A stretch of 46,246 nucleotides of DNA from Neelides folsomi (Eukaryota; Arthropoda; Collembola; Neelipleona; Neelidae). Below are positions 36,301-46,246 of the stretch, in pieces (positions within the stretch are counted from its first letter, which is position 1; each line of letters begins with the position of its first letter). A program made the position numbers and the translations under genes. Below the pieces are notes generated by a model. The model made no database searches. It saw nothing but the letters and a program-made list of their open reading frames with translations, and was not told where the DNA came from. The DNA lies in the NCBI GenBank assembly GCA_034687125.1, contig JAQGBZ010000453.1, positions 1 through 46,246 on the forward strand. Reading direction: 5' to 3'.

Positions 36301-39300
36301 AACTTCATCTCAAAATATTCCTCAAAGATTACTTCGACATTTTTTTAATTTTAATATTTGTGAATCAAATGAAGAGTCTGTGAAGCATATATTCAAAGTA
36401 AGATAAAAACTAATATTTAATTCATAATCATAAATGTAATGTATATTTAACAAGTTAACCAATTTACAATATTCATGATTTATTTTGTAAGCCGAGAATT
36501 TTAAAGACGGTTCAACATTTTACGGATATTTCAAATTTGAGTGATAATCTTATCAACGTTACATGGAAAGTTTACAATATGAGCCGTGATGTTTTTAAAA
36601 CAACTCCTCAGAATCCGCATTACATTTTTACACTCAAAGATGTAAAGAAATCCATTGAATGGATTGATTATTTGGATGAGTTTGACATGAAAGCTGTCAA
36701 TTTCATTAAGTACTATAATTCGTAGACTAAAATTATTATAATATAATAATATAAATTCAACTCTGAATTTTTTATTAACTTACATTAAAATAATAAGTAT
36801 AATAATATAATGTCAAATTTCATACTTTTAGGATTATGTATAGTGAAATTCAACGTGTGTATATGGACAAATTATGTGATGAAAAGGAAAGAGACTCTTT
36901 CAAAAAATACGCAAATGAAATATTCACAAGTGAATTCGGGAATATCCAAGTTGATTATTCAACTACCCGAATAATTTCATTATTTGGAATTGAAGGGGAA
37001 TGGCGACATGAAGAAATTACTAATTATTCCCAATTGAAACCAATTCTTCAAGTAAGATAACATATAACACATAATAAATATTTCAAATTTTGAAATAAAT
37101 ATGATAGTCGATGATCGATAAGAAACACAGATGATTTTAATTTAAAAAGAATTTACAAATGGTTAACAAATATGGTATTACATTTATTAATTCCATTATC
37201 TTTAAATTTTTAGGAACTTCTCAACAGCTACAATGAAAATTTGAACAACAAAACAATGAATTTGATATTTTTTGACTACGCAATTGAACATTTGTTGAAG
37301 ATTGTAAGGGTTTTGAAATACGGAGGAAAGAATGGACTTTTACTTGGTTCAATTGGGGTTGGGAAAAAAAGTTTGGCAAGGCTTAGCTCTTATATTTGCG
37401 GATATGCGTAAGTGAATAAAATACATTATTTTCAATCGTCCACCCTTTATTTTTAAAACAAATAATTAATTAATTGTAAAATTTCTATATTTTAGAGTTT
37501 TTGAATTTACTGAAAATGACGATTTGTCCAACTCATTTAAATTGTATAAAAAAGTTTGCATTGACGATGAACCGGTTGTGATTCTTGTCACTGAAAAGGA
37601 TTTGACTTTTGAATTCTCTCTTACACTAACAAAATATTTCAATTCAAGTATGTAATTCTCTCAAATATATTTATTAGTAATCAACAAGTTTAAGAAGTTT
37701 GTTTATCATTAGGTATATCTGTATTACGCATTTCAGATAAGGACGCATTTTGGGCCCAAAACTATAAAAAATTTAGAAAATTGTTGAAAAGATTAAAAAG
37801 TGATAATTTTCAAATGCAAAACTATAACTTAAAAGATGATGACTTGAAAATAGATAAAAATCTCCATATTTTGACAATTCTTAGCTCCGATTTAAAGAAT
37901 TCTAGGTAAAAAATATTTTATAAGAGTTTACTAAATAAATTGTTAATCATTAATTACACAAGTTAAATTATTTTATTGGCTATTATTTTAGCTGTGGAAT
38001 GTTCAAACAAATTCCTTCTTTATTCACCAATTCAACAATAATTTGGTTCAGTGGTTGGTCAAAGGAAACTTTATTGTCCATTGCAAACCATTTCTTATTT
38101 TCAACTCAAGAGGAAGTTGACAATGAATTTTCACAAGTGTTTGTTAAAACACATGAGGTTAAATATAATTACAAAAGTTATGTGATTTTATTAAAATCTT
38201 AATTATAACTCAATAATTTTGTACAATATTTTTATAACTAGAATCAACACGATATCCCTATCAATTAAATATTTGAATATTATTATTTAAAAAACTATAA
38301 ATTTTTTAAAAGGTTGTTGAGAGAATGAATAGAAGATTCAGTAAAGAAACCGGAGTGAAGATTCCAAGTCTTCCAAATACTTTCATAGAGCTCTTCTATT
38401 ACTACACTCATTTGAAAGAAACTCGAGAAAAGAATATTCTAATGGACAAAGCAAGGGTTGAAAATGGTTTAAAGGTATCCAATTAAAGAATTCCAATTAA
38501 TTAAATGTAGTTACATTCTCATTATCTTTAATTAACATTTTCAGAAATTGATAGAAACAAACGTCTTAATTCGTGAAATGCGTGATGAAATCAAAGACAT
38601 AAAACCAAAGTTCAATGAAAAAATCAAACATGTTGAGAACCTTTATTCAAAATTGACAAATGAAAGATCAGAAGCAGAAAATGTCAGACGAGGATTTTTC
38701 ATTGAAAAGAATTCTGCCAAAGTATGAAAAATTATTTCATGCAATCTTAAAAAATAGATCATTTCTTACAATATAAGGATAATTATCAAATAATATGAAT
38801 TATGGTTAATATGATGATTTATAGGACAAAGCAATGGAAGCGCAAACGATTGCTGAAGACGCCCAGAATGATTTAGCAGAAGCATTGCCTGCATTGGAAA
38901 CCGCCGTTAAATCTCTGGATCTCATAGAGAAAAAAGATATTTCGGAAATTTTAGCTTTACAAAAACCACCGGATTTGCTTAGAACAGTTTTAGAAGCTGT
39001 TTGCATTCTGATGAACACAAAGTACTAAAACAAAAAAATCACTAAATAAATAAATTACTTAGTAGTGATTATTGATTACAATTTATAATATGGAATGGAG
39101 AATTTTACAAATATTGTTATAATTTGCTAATTTTATTATACAGGCCTGATTGGACTTCATCAAAAATTTTAATGAGCGATTCAAATTTTTTGAAAAAGCT
39201 TTATGATTTTGACAAAGATAATGTTCCCGAACCTCTTATGAAGAAATTGAAAGTTTACATTGAAAACCCCAAATTTCACCCAGACATTGTTGGAAAAGTT

Positions 39301-42300
39301 TCAAAGGCAGGGAAATCAATTTGTATGTGGGTTCGTGCCATTCATTTGTACACCCGTGTTTTTAAAACAGTTGAGCCTAAAAAGAGCAGGTAAAATGATC
39401 CTGGAATTTAAAATCATTTATGAATATCTATTATTTGCGCTGATTATTAATTGGATATTTCTAATTAGGTATTTAACTGCTCAACTTGATTTGGAAAAAG
39501 TAATGGATAACTTGACCAAAAAGCAATTGCAATTGTACGACGTGGAGAAAGAAACTTCAATACTTCAAGATGCTTATGACTCCGCTGTGACAGAGAAAGA
39601 GAAATATGAAGAATACATTGATTTAATTGGAGTCAGATTGAGACGCGCTGGGAAATTGACAACTGCATTGGGTTCAGAACAAACTAAATGGTCTTCATCA
39701 GTTGAAGTAATTTTTAATTTCATTTATCAAATTAATTAAAAACAAATCGTTATTCTGATAAATGTTTTGGATTTTACAAGGAATGCGATGAAAAGATGGT
39801 GAATTTAAAAGGAGACATTTTTATAGCGGCCGCTTCAATTACATATTTCCAGTATTTCTCTTCTTTTTATAGGGAATTGTTAGGGATTGAATGGAATAGA
39901 ATTTGCCATTTAATGGGAATTTCAGTTTCTTCCGATTTCAGGTAATACTAAAAACACGTTCCAATACAAGCCCACTTCATTCACTAATACTCCTTAATTG
40001 ATCCAAAAAAACTGGGCAAACTGAGCAAGTGATCCTTAAAGCGTTCCCATACAAGCCATATACATAATATGTATATGTACTATGCATTTGACATATTTGA
40101 AACTATTATTCAATTGATTAATCTTCTATATATATACCTATATCTATTTACTTGTTTTTGTGTAAATCATGTATTAAACAAAATTTAAAAAATTAGTTTG
40201 GCGCACATTGGGAATCAAAGAGAAATAAGCATTTGGGTTTCATTGGGACTTCCAAATGATAAAACTTCAATTGAAAATGCTTTAATGTTAACAAGAGGAA
40301 GAAAATGGCCCTATATTTACGATCCCGAAGATGAAGGAAATTCTTTCATTCGTCAATTAGAAGGAGAAAATCTTGCTGTAATAAATTCATTTTTAATTGA
40401 AATAAGCTTCCTTATTTTATTTACATTTGTATCTGTATATGTTACACTTATTACATATTTTAATTTATTTGTAACATGTACATATGTTTTATTTAAAAAA
40501 TTGATTTTCTTTCCAGGCAGTAAACATGAACAATCCAGAATATAAGAAACAAATATTTGAAGCAATTGAAAAGCAGCTAAATATTTTAATAGAATTAGAC
40601 GACGAAGATTTTGACGAGTTTTTAATTTCATGTTTAAATTATAAAATGGTAAGTCTTTTAGGACTAATAAAATTAGAATTTTGCAAATTAGAATCTTTGA
40701 ACAAATTCGGAAATCACTAATTCAATTTATTTTTTATTATAGAATTCAGGTATATTGGTGTTAAATGGAACTCAATTAACTGTTAAAAGCAGTTTCAAAA
40801 TGTATTTTACATCTAAACGCCGTTGGATTAACGTGAGCCAACAATTGCGAGAACGTCTGACTTTAATTGACTTTTCCTTAACGAGGAGCGGATTAGAAGA
40901 GAAAATTTTAAGTGACGTTGTTCGGATTGAAAAGAGGGAATTAGAAAAACAAAGAGCAAATCTCGTTGAATTGATCAGTTCAGACAAAAGCGATTTGCTC
41001 TCTTTGGAAGACAAAGTTCTCCGGCTTTTATTCAACTCACAGGGAAATATTTTAGATAATGAAGAATTGATCCAAATAATTAAAGTGAGCAAAGAATCTT
41101 CAACTGGAATTGCACAAAGACTCTCGCAAATGGAATTTGCTGAAGAACAAGCGAGAAATGCAAGAGAAAGATTTCGACCGCTTGCAGCACGTGGGGCTAA
41201 TTTTTATTTTATTTTGAAGAGATTTATTAAATTAAACTCTTTTTATGCATTTTCTCTCAAAGGATATAAAACTGTAATTAAGCAATTATTATTTTAATAA
41301 TAAATGTTACATAACTATTTAATGATTTTTGATTTAATAATTTAATTTAATTAAAGACTTTTGAATTTAGATCTTTAACGAATGTCTTGAGAGGACGAAA
41401 ACTGTTGAAGAAGGAGACGAACGTTTGAAAATTCTGAGAGATGAAGCAACATTGGTTTTGTTTAATTATTTCTCGAAAAGTTTGAAATATAAAGATGTGA
41501 ACATTTTGAAGTTTCACATTGCATTCGAAATATTGAAAAGTCTCAAAAAAGTCACAAATGAAGATTTTGATTTCTTTATCAATGGAAAAGTTGATTTTAT
41601 ACCTGAGAAAAATCGGGAGGAGTTTAAAACTCAGAAATTGATCTTGTTCGGTATTTCAGCTAATGTTAAAGCATTTAAAGAAATGACGTCTTTCGATTTT
41701 GATGAAGAATCAATGCGATTTCAGATTGGAAGTTTAAAATTTGTAATTTAAATTAAATCTTACATTTAATGTTATTTAGTTAAATTCAAAATACTTTTTA
41801 ATAAAGGTGTAAGTGGTTATTTATATTTTTGGGTTTTTTAAAAGGTTGTTGGTGAGAATCCGAATATGAACATGGAATGGAATAAGAAGCTTTGCTCTTT
41901 TCATAAACTCATTTTAATAAAAATGTTAAATCCTAATAAGGTAATTTTTAATTGTCTTTTAAAAATTTGGTTTTTGAATTAACTTTTTATTCTATTCTTC
42001 ATTAGTTATATGAAGGAATTGAAGAATTTCTCAAAACTGAACTCACATCACAATATTTTGAAATTACGAAAAATAATTCAAAAGTTGTTAGTTTGACTAG
42101 TAAAACAACACCAATACTTTTTATTATGGAAAAAGGATTAAGTAGCTCAATTGAAGAAATGCTTCAAACTTATGGATTCAATCCATCAAAAATCTTTTTT
42201 ACATCTCTCGTAAATGAAAACGTTAATGAGGAATTGAAAAAATCCGCGTTTAATGGACAGCAATTGTTAATAAAGGTAAAGAGACAAAATTGCATTTAAT

Positions 42301-43297
42301 ATATAAAGGTAAATTCTTCCATCTAAACTCCCGATTCCGATTATTGTAATACTTTTACAAAACTGATGATTATTTTTATTTATTCTTCAGAATTGTCATC
42401 TGAATGCTGATGGACCTTTGCTAAAAGAAATCCAACAAACCCTCAATCAATTAAATGAATGTTCAAAGAACGTTAAAGACTCATTTAAGATAATTTTTAC
42501 ATTTGAAGTCAACAAGTTTCACTTTCCAATCCAACTTCTTGAATCTTCCATTAAAGTTTATTGTGAAGAACCAATTGGCTTAAAACTTAAAGTTATCCAT
42601 GGGTTGAAATCATTAAATTCATTTGACCTATTCAAAGATAAAGGTTTTATTCTACTATTACTATACTAATTTTTATTAATATCAAATATTTAATTATTGT
42701 TATACGTCGTATAGATAAACCATTAAAAGAGAATTGGCAAAAGATTTTACTTCAAGCTACGCTTTTACATGGAATAATCAGTGAAAGCAGAACATTGAAT
42801 TATCAATGGAATTTGCCTTACTTATTTGAGTCAAATCAATTCTTGTTGAATCTGTACAAAGACATTTCCATTAAATTAAACTCTGTTGATTGGAAATTCT
42901 TAAACTATGTTTCAGGTAAATGAATTAAAATTGATATTTTTTTTATTAATTTGTTATCTTTTTAAAGAAATTAACTGAATTTTATATTTTCTCTTTAGAA
43001 CAAATAATTTATGGCGGTATTGTGAGCAATCCAACAGATGAAACAAAACTCTTTCATTTATACAAGACTTTTTCAGAACCGAATTTATTCACAGAGTTTG
43101 ACAAGTGGAATTTCATTCCATTGGGAAAAAGAGAAAAAGTTAACGAAATGATTCAACTTGTTGAAAATTTTAATTTTGAAAATGAAATTAAACTTCTCCG
43201 TGTTGCTGAAACTGACTATTTGGTTTGGAAGATTGAAGAAGCCAACCAGATACTTAAAAATCTTGAAGAAATGAATTCAAATGACAATGTTCAGTAA
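27343..43297 (+). CDS. Divergent, shortened dynein heavy chain, probably axonemal
   Basis: Fifty-four exons splice through 53 GT-AG introns (63-264 bp) in consistent phase to give 3521 residues; axonemal heavy chains usually have about 4000-4600. Tail: residues 1-660. Linker: about 660-1170, including the family motif [16 protein letters not shown] and the KCFEGI segment. Linker-AAA1 junction: DFEWLKEL and [22 protein letters not shown]-loops: AAA1 GPPGTGKTE (about 1241), AAA2 GPPGSGKTM (about 1515), AAA3 GPIGSGKSS (about 1823, split by an intron), AAA4 GSIGVGKKS (about 2160). Stalk coiled coils (about 2350-2500 and 2612-2690) flank a microtubule-binding domain with [16 protein letters not shown] and CMWVRAI. 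AAA5 has [13 protein letters not shown] and [13 protein letters not shown]6 has [14 protein letters not shown] and [14 protein letters not shown]. The C-terminal domain stops soon after [11 protein letters not shown]. The family is certain. Axonemal rather than cytoplasmic identity is inferred from divergence and the DRC11 neighbour; the subtype cannot be assigned. Confidence 0.95.
33154..33979 (+). other. Dynein AAA1 module
   Basis: Walker A GPPGTGKT is encoded at 33168-33191 and Walker B CVLDEF has its Asp-Glu at 33429-33434. In the family AAA1 is the main ATP-hydrolysing site, with an invariant MNPGYAGR sensor block. Here the corresponding segment reads [20 protein letters not shown], so the NPGYAGR core is missing. 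The usual CFDEFNR is CVLDEFHH. Nucleotide binding looks preserved; normal sensing and hydrolysis are in doubt. Confidence 0.85.
34067..35286 (+). other. Dynein AAA2 module
   Basis: Walker A GPPGSGKT is at 34247-34270. The Walker B region reads WIIVDEFD (Asp at 34853-34855), whereas the family normally has FDGPVD, lacking a catalytic glutamate. The following [20 protein letters not shown] matches the family EVQDLAxASPATVSRCGMVY, but the arginine of SRCG is lost. Confidence 0.8.
34646..34756. repeat. Small foldback element in dynein intron 27
   Basis: TTGGGGCA at the left and TGCCCCAA at the right bound about 111 bp whose halves are imperfect reverse complements. Shared blocks are GCACTTT/AAAGTGC, AGC, ATCTG/CAGAT and a central near-palindrome GTATAG...TTATAC. 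The 264-bp host intron is the longest in the gene, consistent with a MITE-like insertion. Confidence 0.6.
35649..36397 (+). other. Dynein AAA3 module
   Basis: Walker A GPIGSGKS is split by a 67-bp intron between Gly codons (35840-35906). Walker B is [11 protein letters not shown], matching the family VFxDDLNMP. The later [14 protein letters not shown] matches the family VTPRFLRHFNV segment that carries sensor/arginine positions. Confidence 0.85.
37214..38157 (+). other. Dynein AAA4 module
   Basis: [15 protein letters not shown] precedes the P-loop GSIGVGKKS (37346-37372), equivalent to the family [19 protein letters not shown] corresponds to the family segment with the Walker B position. Exon 38 has two in-frame acceptors 24 bp apart (AG at 37711-37712 and 37735-37736). 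Confidence 0.85.
38313..39706 (+). other. Dynein stalk and microtubule-binding domain
   Basis: The first coiled coil occupies exons 40-42. The microtubule-binding domain is in exons 42-43, with [42 protein letters not shown] and a conserved CMWVRAI helix. The second coiled coil is in exon 44 and ends in [19 protein letters not shown], matching the family RAxxLxxGLxxExxRW. This is the best conserved part of the protein, so microtubule binding is probably retained. Confidence 0.9.
39957..40057. repeat. Direct repeat in dynein intron 45
   Basis: CGTTCCAATACAAGCC (39957-39972) and CGTTCCCATACAAGCC (40042-40057) differ at one of 16 positions and flank about 70 bp. The 255-bp intron is the second longest in the gene, so the pair may bracket an old insertion. 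Confidence 0.6.
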
Positions 43298-43960
43298 ACC
43301 ATGTTTATTGTCTCTTGTAATATATTAATTTTTACATTAAATACATAATGTAATGTCTATATTAAATATCAATCATAAAGATTAACATTATTAATTTTTT
43401 GATAACAAGCCCAAAATTCTCTTGGCTAATCACTTTGCACTGACTTTATCTATCATATATTGTTTATTCATAATACAAACTTCCACTTTTTATTTATTCG
43501 GATCTTATAAAGCATTTGAATTCTTTCGAAGTTTTGCATTGAAGGTAATTGTAATTAACGAGTTAAACTATTAAAAGGTTACAATTTAATTACAATGTAT
43601 CACATCAAATCACAACATATTCTGAAAATCAAATTAATAAAAAAATAATTTTAATTTTAATTTTTAAATTTAACAATTACAATTTAATTGGAATTTTTGA
43701 CAAATTATTAAGTCTAATTTCAAAATAAAATAATAGTTACTTATTTGTAATAAATAATTGAAATCACATAAAAATATTATTAAGCTTTACATCACTTCAT
43801 GTGATTAATTATAGGGAACCTTAGTTCAAGTTTTGGATTTCAAATGAAAAATTATATTTACAAATAATTGATATATAATACAATAAACTTGTATTAAATT
43901 ATAAAAACAAAGTCAACAATCAAAATGTTTTAATGCAAAAATATAAAATTTTGCAATTCA
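43298..43960. other. Convergent 3' spacer, dynein / CtIP
   Basis: 663 bp of AT-rich sequence between two convergent genes. The dynein 3' side has a variant ATTAAA poly(A) signal at 43336-43341, about 40 bases after its stop. The CtIP side has ATTAAA on the minus strand at 43929-43934, about 27 bases after its stop. No coding region is seen, and nothing resembles the missing part of the dynein C-terminal domain. Confidence 0.6.
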
Positions 43961-45659
43961 TTAGTTATTTGGGGGACTTAGGTCCTCGCTGTCACGAAGA
44001 ATCATCTTTCTTCGAATACATTCTTGGGTTGGTGGAAATCCAGTATCCCAAAAGTCTATTTATAAAAAATATGTACCAATTAAAATACTGTTAAATATTA
44101 TATTATATTATACACCCTTCAACAATTTACCACCTAAAAATAAATAATTATTTAGAGTTCACGAACCTTCTGGAGTATTGTTAACCCTAGCTTGATATTT
44201 GTATCTGTGTTTTGAGCATTTGTCTTTGAGGAACTTTAACAGATCTGCATCTCTCTCTTCATCAAGGTTCTTGTAAAACTAAAAATTGGAAATGATTTGC
44301 ATTATTAAATTAAATAATGAAACTAAAACTTTTAGCTTGGAATTTTAAAATTATAATTGATATTTGACAAACCTTTTCGCAATCAGGACAATTCCATCCT
44401 GGCAATTTTAATCTGTCAGCTTTTTTTCTTGCTGTTTCTTCTTTCCGGGCATAGCCTGGACTCAACGGTTTCGGAACTCTGCAATAATTTTTAAACTTGA
44501 ATCATTCAATTCAAAGGTTTATTTAAGTAAATTAATTAAATAAATACATCCTCGCAAAATATTTCAACAATTTTATAATGCAAAATTAAAATAGAGATTA
44601 AAAAATTACTTGTCAAATTCTCGTCCCTGAGTAGTCTCAATCAGAATAGTCTTTTTAACTTTTAATATTTTTGGATCTTCGACTACATTTTCTTCAATGT
44701 TCTCAGTCTTAATGTTAATGGTAGTGTCGTTGTGAACATTTCGATTGGCTGAAACACCTTTAGAAGTCGATGGCAATGGTGAAATAGGCAAATCCCCATT
44801 AAAAAAGTCAAATAACGTAGCATCAAGATCGGTCAAAGTGTTCAGCAGCTCTATGGTCGAGTCAGACGATGAAGTTTTTCCTCCTTTATATGCACTATGA
44901 GTAGTCAAATCCATTGTGGGAATTGGTCGGGATTCAAGACATTCCTTTAAAGTTGACTGTTTCATCTTCTTCTGATATTTATTTATTTTCGGTGGTGATG
45001 GACGCTTCTTTTGAACAGCTGGCGGCTTTGACTTTTGTTTTGGCGATAAGAAAATATTTTTCTTGGGAGATTGCGGCTTTGTAACTTTGAACTGAGCAAG
45101 TTTGTTGAAATTCTGAATCGTTGTTTTTCTCGATGAAGAATTTGGACTAGTCGGTGACGCGAGTTTCCTGATGAGCGATGGACTCGGAGAATTTATTTCT
45201 TCAATGCCAGAAAATTTCTCTGGAGTTTTGAAGGAACTCTCGTCAGAAATGTCATATGCTAATTTATTAGGAGTTGGAGTTTTTTCCAATACATCGCAGA
45301 GCTTTTGCGGAGTTGACCAATTTTCTTTCTCTGAATCGTTTGTAATTGTCTTGAGAGGAGATTTAGTAGTTGATTTGAAAAGTTGTTCTCTTCGTACGAC
45401 TTTTTCCTTCGGGTCTCTAAATTAAAATTAGAAGAATATTAGCATTAATAAAATTAGCAAAAATATTAGTATGTTATTCTTTATTTAAATATTATAGTAA
45501 TTTGTCTTACTTTTTTGTAGTAAATCCTTCAATTTTATCACACAGGGCACTGCATGTTTTTGACATCAACCTTGCAACGAACAAGAGTTGTTCATTTGAT
45601 GACTCGGGTGACACGGCTTCAATTACCATCTTCATCATTTCTTCACGATAAAAATCCAT
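43961..45659 (-). CDS. RBBP8: CtIP/RBBP8-family (Sae2/Ctp1) DNA-end resection factor
   Basis: Five minus-strand exons (45659-45511, 45416-44610, 44478-44373, 44278-44167, 44055-43961) splice in phase into 422 residues; human CtIP has 897. The family stimulates the MRE11 nuclease to begin resection of DNA double-strand breaks. The C-terminal domain is clear: KADRLKLPGWNCPDCEKFY (CxxC at 349 and 352), DKCSKHRYKY (CxxH at 375 and 378) and NNTPEDFWDTGFPPTQEC, matching the human NTPENFWEVGFPSTQTC. Thr389-Pro aligns with the CDK site T847 of human CtIP. The middle (about residues 50-310) is low-complexity, rich in Ser/Thr-Pro and Lys. The start is the first ATG after an in-frame stop in the upstream leader exon. 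A 5' leader intron (about 45671-45802) uses TTTTTAG and CAG/GTAATG. The long N-terminal coiled coil of vertebrate CtIP is absent or very short. Confidence 0.9.
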
Positions 45660-45670
45660 CGTGTTGAATC

Positions 45671-45987
45671 CTAAAAATGATATTTATTTTAATTAAAGAA
45701 ATCTATATTATCACAATTTCGATAATTAATTAATGCTCGCAGTTTCAATTTTATCAAAATCAATTTAATGAATGAAGAATGATTTAATGAATACAGCATT
45801 ACCTGAAGTAAATAATCTTAAATTTTTGATTAATTTAATAATTCACTTTTTAACAAAAGTGAAAATAGTAGTTTAGTATTTTAACAATTCTTCAGTCATT
45901 CTAATCCTATCGCCTTCGTCAATTTGTCCAAGTCTGTTATCTTAATTTAGGTATTATCATTTCTAATTCCAATTTCTAATTCTAAAT
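45671..45987 (-). other. RBBP8: CtIP 5' leader region
   Basis: Holds the leader intron (donor GTAATG just below 45803, acceptor ending 45671) and a non-coding first exon of uncertain upstream end. The leader contains an in-frame TGA and no ATG in the coding frame, supporting translation from 45659. A short inverted repeat, CACTTTT/AAAAGTG, lies at about 45844-45862. Confidence 0.5.
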
Positions 45988-46246
45988 TCAATCACACACA
46001 CTGCAATTTGCAATTCCGAATGCCGCTATGTTCTTATCTTTTCGCTTCTTTCTTTGCATTGCTTCATGTTCATCCCGCTTATGAACTTCCCTTACTTTAG
46101 CGTTACAATATATGGAGAAATTTGAAACATTCAACTTCTGGAAATAAATTCTTCTTTTGCACGAGAGTAAAATACACCAAAAATCAATTGAATAGGAACA
46201 TTACCTTTTTTGGAATAATTTCTAAACGAAATAATTTAAAAATGTG
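45988..46246 (-). CDS. Possible 3'-terminal exons of an unknown gene, cut by the window edge
   Basis: On the minus strand, a frame open from the window edge (46246-46205) ends at a good donor (AAAAAAG/GTAATG). A 67-bp intron with acceptor TTTCCAG leads into a second open segment (46137-45988) ending in TGA. The joined frame is about 63 codons with a Lys/Arg-rich stretch (REVHKRDEHEAMQRKKRKDK) and a Cys-containing end. I do not recognise it. Alternatively these are non-coding leader exons; a second strong donor (GTAAGG) inside the second segment allows that. Confidence 0.3.

Larger units (their letters stand above)
27343..43297 (+). other. Exon map of the dynein heavy chain
   Basis: Exons: 27343-27512, 27599-27752, 27853-28020, 28095-28299, 28392-28494, 28574-28667, 28770-28948, 29032-29240, 29359-29533, 29636-29765, 29918-30169, 30260-30400, 30515-30778, 30871-31071, 31135-31344, 31485-31631, 31716-31892, 31977-32120, 32206-32355, 32437-32535, 32629-32765, 32850-33046, 33154-33269, 33375-33660, 33726-33979, 34067-34282, 34409-34564, 34829-35010, 35109-35286, 35359-35549, 35649-35839, 35907-36144, 36217-36397, 36492-36721, 36832-37051, 37214-37407, 37496-37647, 37713-37905, 37992-38157, 38313-38474, 38545-38721, 38825-39021, 39144-39389, 39469-39706, 39781-39941, 40197-40377, 40517-40648, 40743-41273, 41371-41742, 41845-41940, 42006-42275, 42391-42643, 42715-42915, 42999-43297. 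Each junction was chosen so that phase and family similarity agree. The tail exons (first twelve) are least certain because family similarity is weakest there. Confidence 0.85.

Noticed and set aside
45171..45425. Plus-strand open frame opposite CtIP exon 2
   Set aside because: It is antisense to a spliced gene with clear family homology.
1..46246. tRNA, rRNA, known microRNA seeds, CRISPR arrays, bacterial operon signals
   Set aside because: Scanned by eye; no T-arm/acceptor-stem arrangement, no rRNA-like block, no match to the conserved arthropod microRNAs I know and no spaced direct-repeat array. A covariance-model search would be decisive.

Overview
The window is AT-rich animal DNA with spliceosomal introns, mostly 60-150 bp, with GT-AG ends. 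It carries two ciliary/flagellar axoneme genes, so the animal makes motile cilia or flagellated sperm. Small introns, A/T-biased codons and rapidly diverging proteins would fit an arthropod such as a springtail or insect, but that is inference and I cannot name the species.

Layout. Positions 1 to about 13.4 kb and 14.2 to 21.07 kb hold almost no supportable coding sequence. They are AT-rich, dotted with short GC-richer CCTCC/GGAGG patches, and contain a ~314-bp inverted repeat, several palindromes and a candidate TATA promoter near the left edge. Between them lies a two-exon minus-strand gene (13429-14144) for a small basic protein with AT-hook-like motifs. A minus-strand, signal-peptide-bearing serpin-like gene (21074-23143) follows; it has a reading-frame break and an unusually long reactive-loop region. 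It is head-to-head with a five-exon plus-strand gene for IQ and AAA domain protein IQCA1/DRC11 (23827-26988).

Only 354 bp downstream on the same strand comes a 54-exon dynein heavy chain (27343-43297, 3521 residues). I could splice it through all 53 introns with consistent phases. It has the linker, six AAA modules, stalk and microtubule-binding domain, but a shortened tail, a truncated C-terminal domain, an altered AAA1 sensor and an acidic pair at the AAA2 Walker B position. Its 3' end faces a minus-strand five-exon CtIP/RBBP8 (Sae2/Ctp1 family) gene (43961-45659) with the family C-terminal CxxC...CxxH domain and Thr-Pro site. A possible last pair of exons of another minus-strand gene lies at the right edge.

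How the genes relate. DRC11 belongs to the nexin-dynein regulatory complex and the heavy chain is a motor, probably axonemal, so these adjacent co-oriented genes form a plausible axoneme pair. CtIP (DNA-end resection), the serpin and the AT-hook protein have no evident functional link to them.
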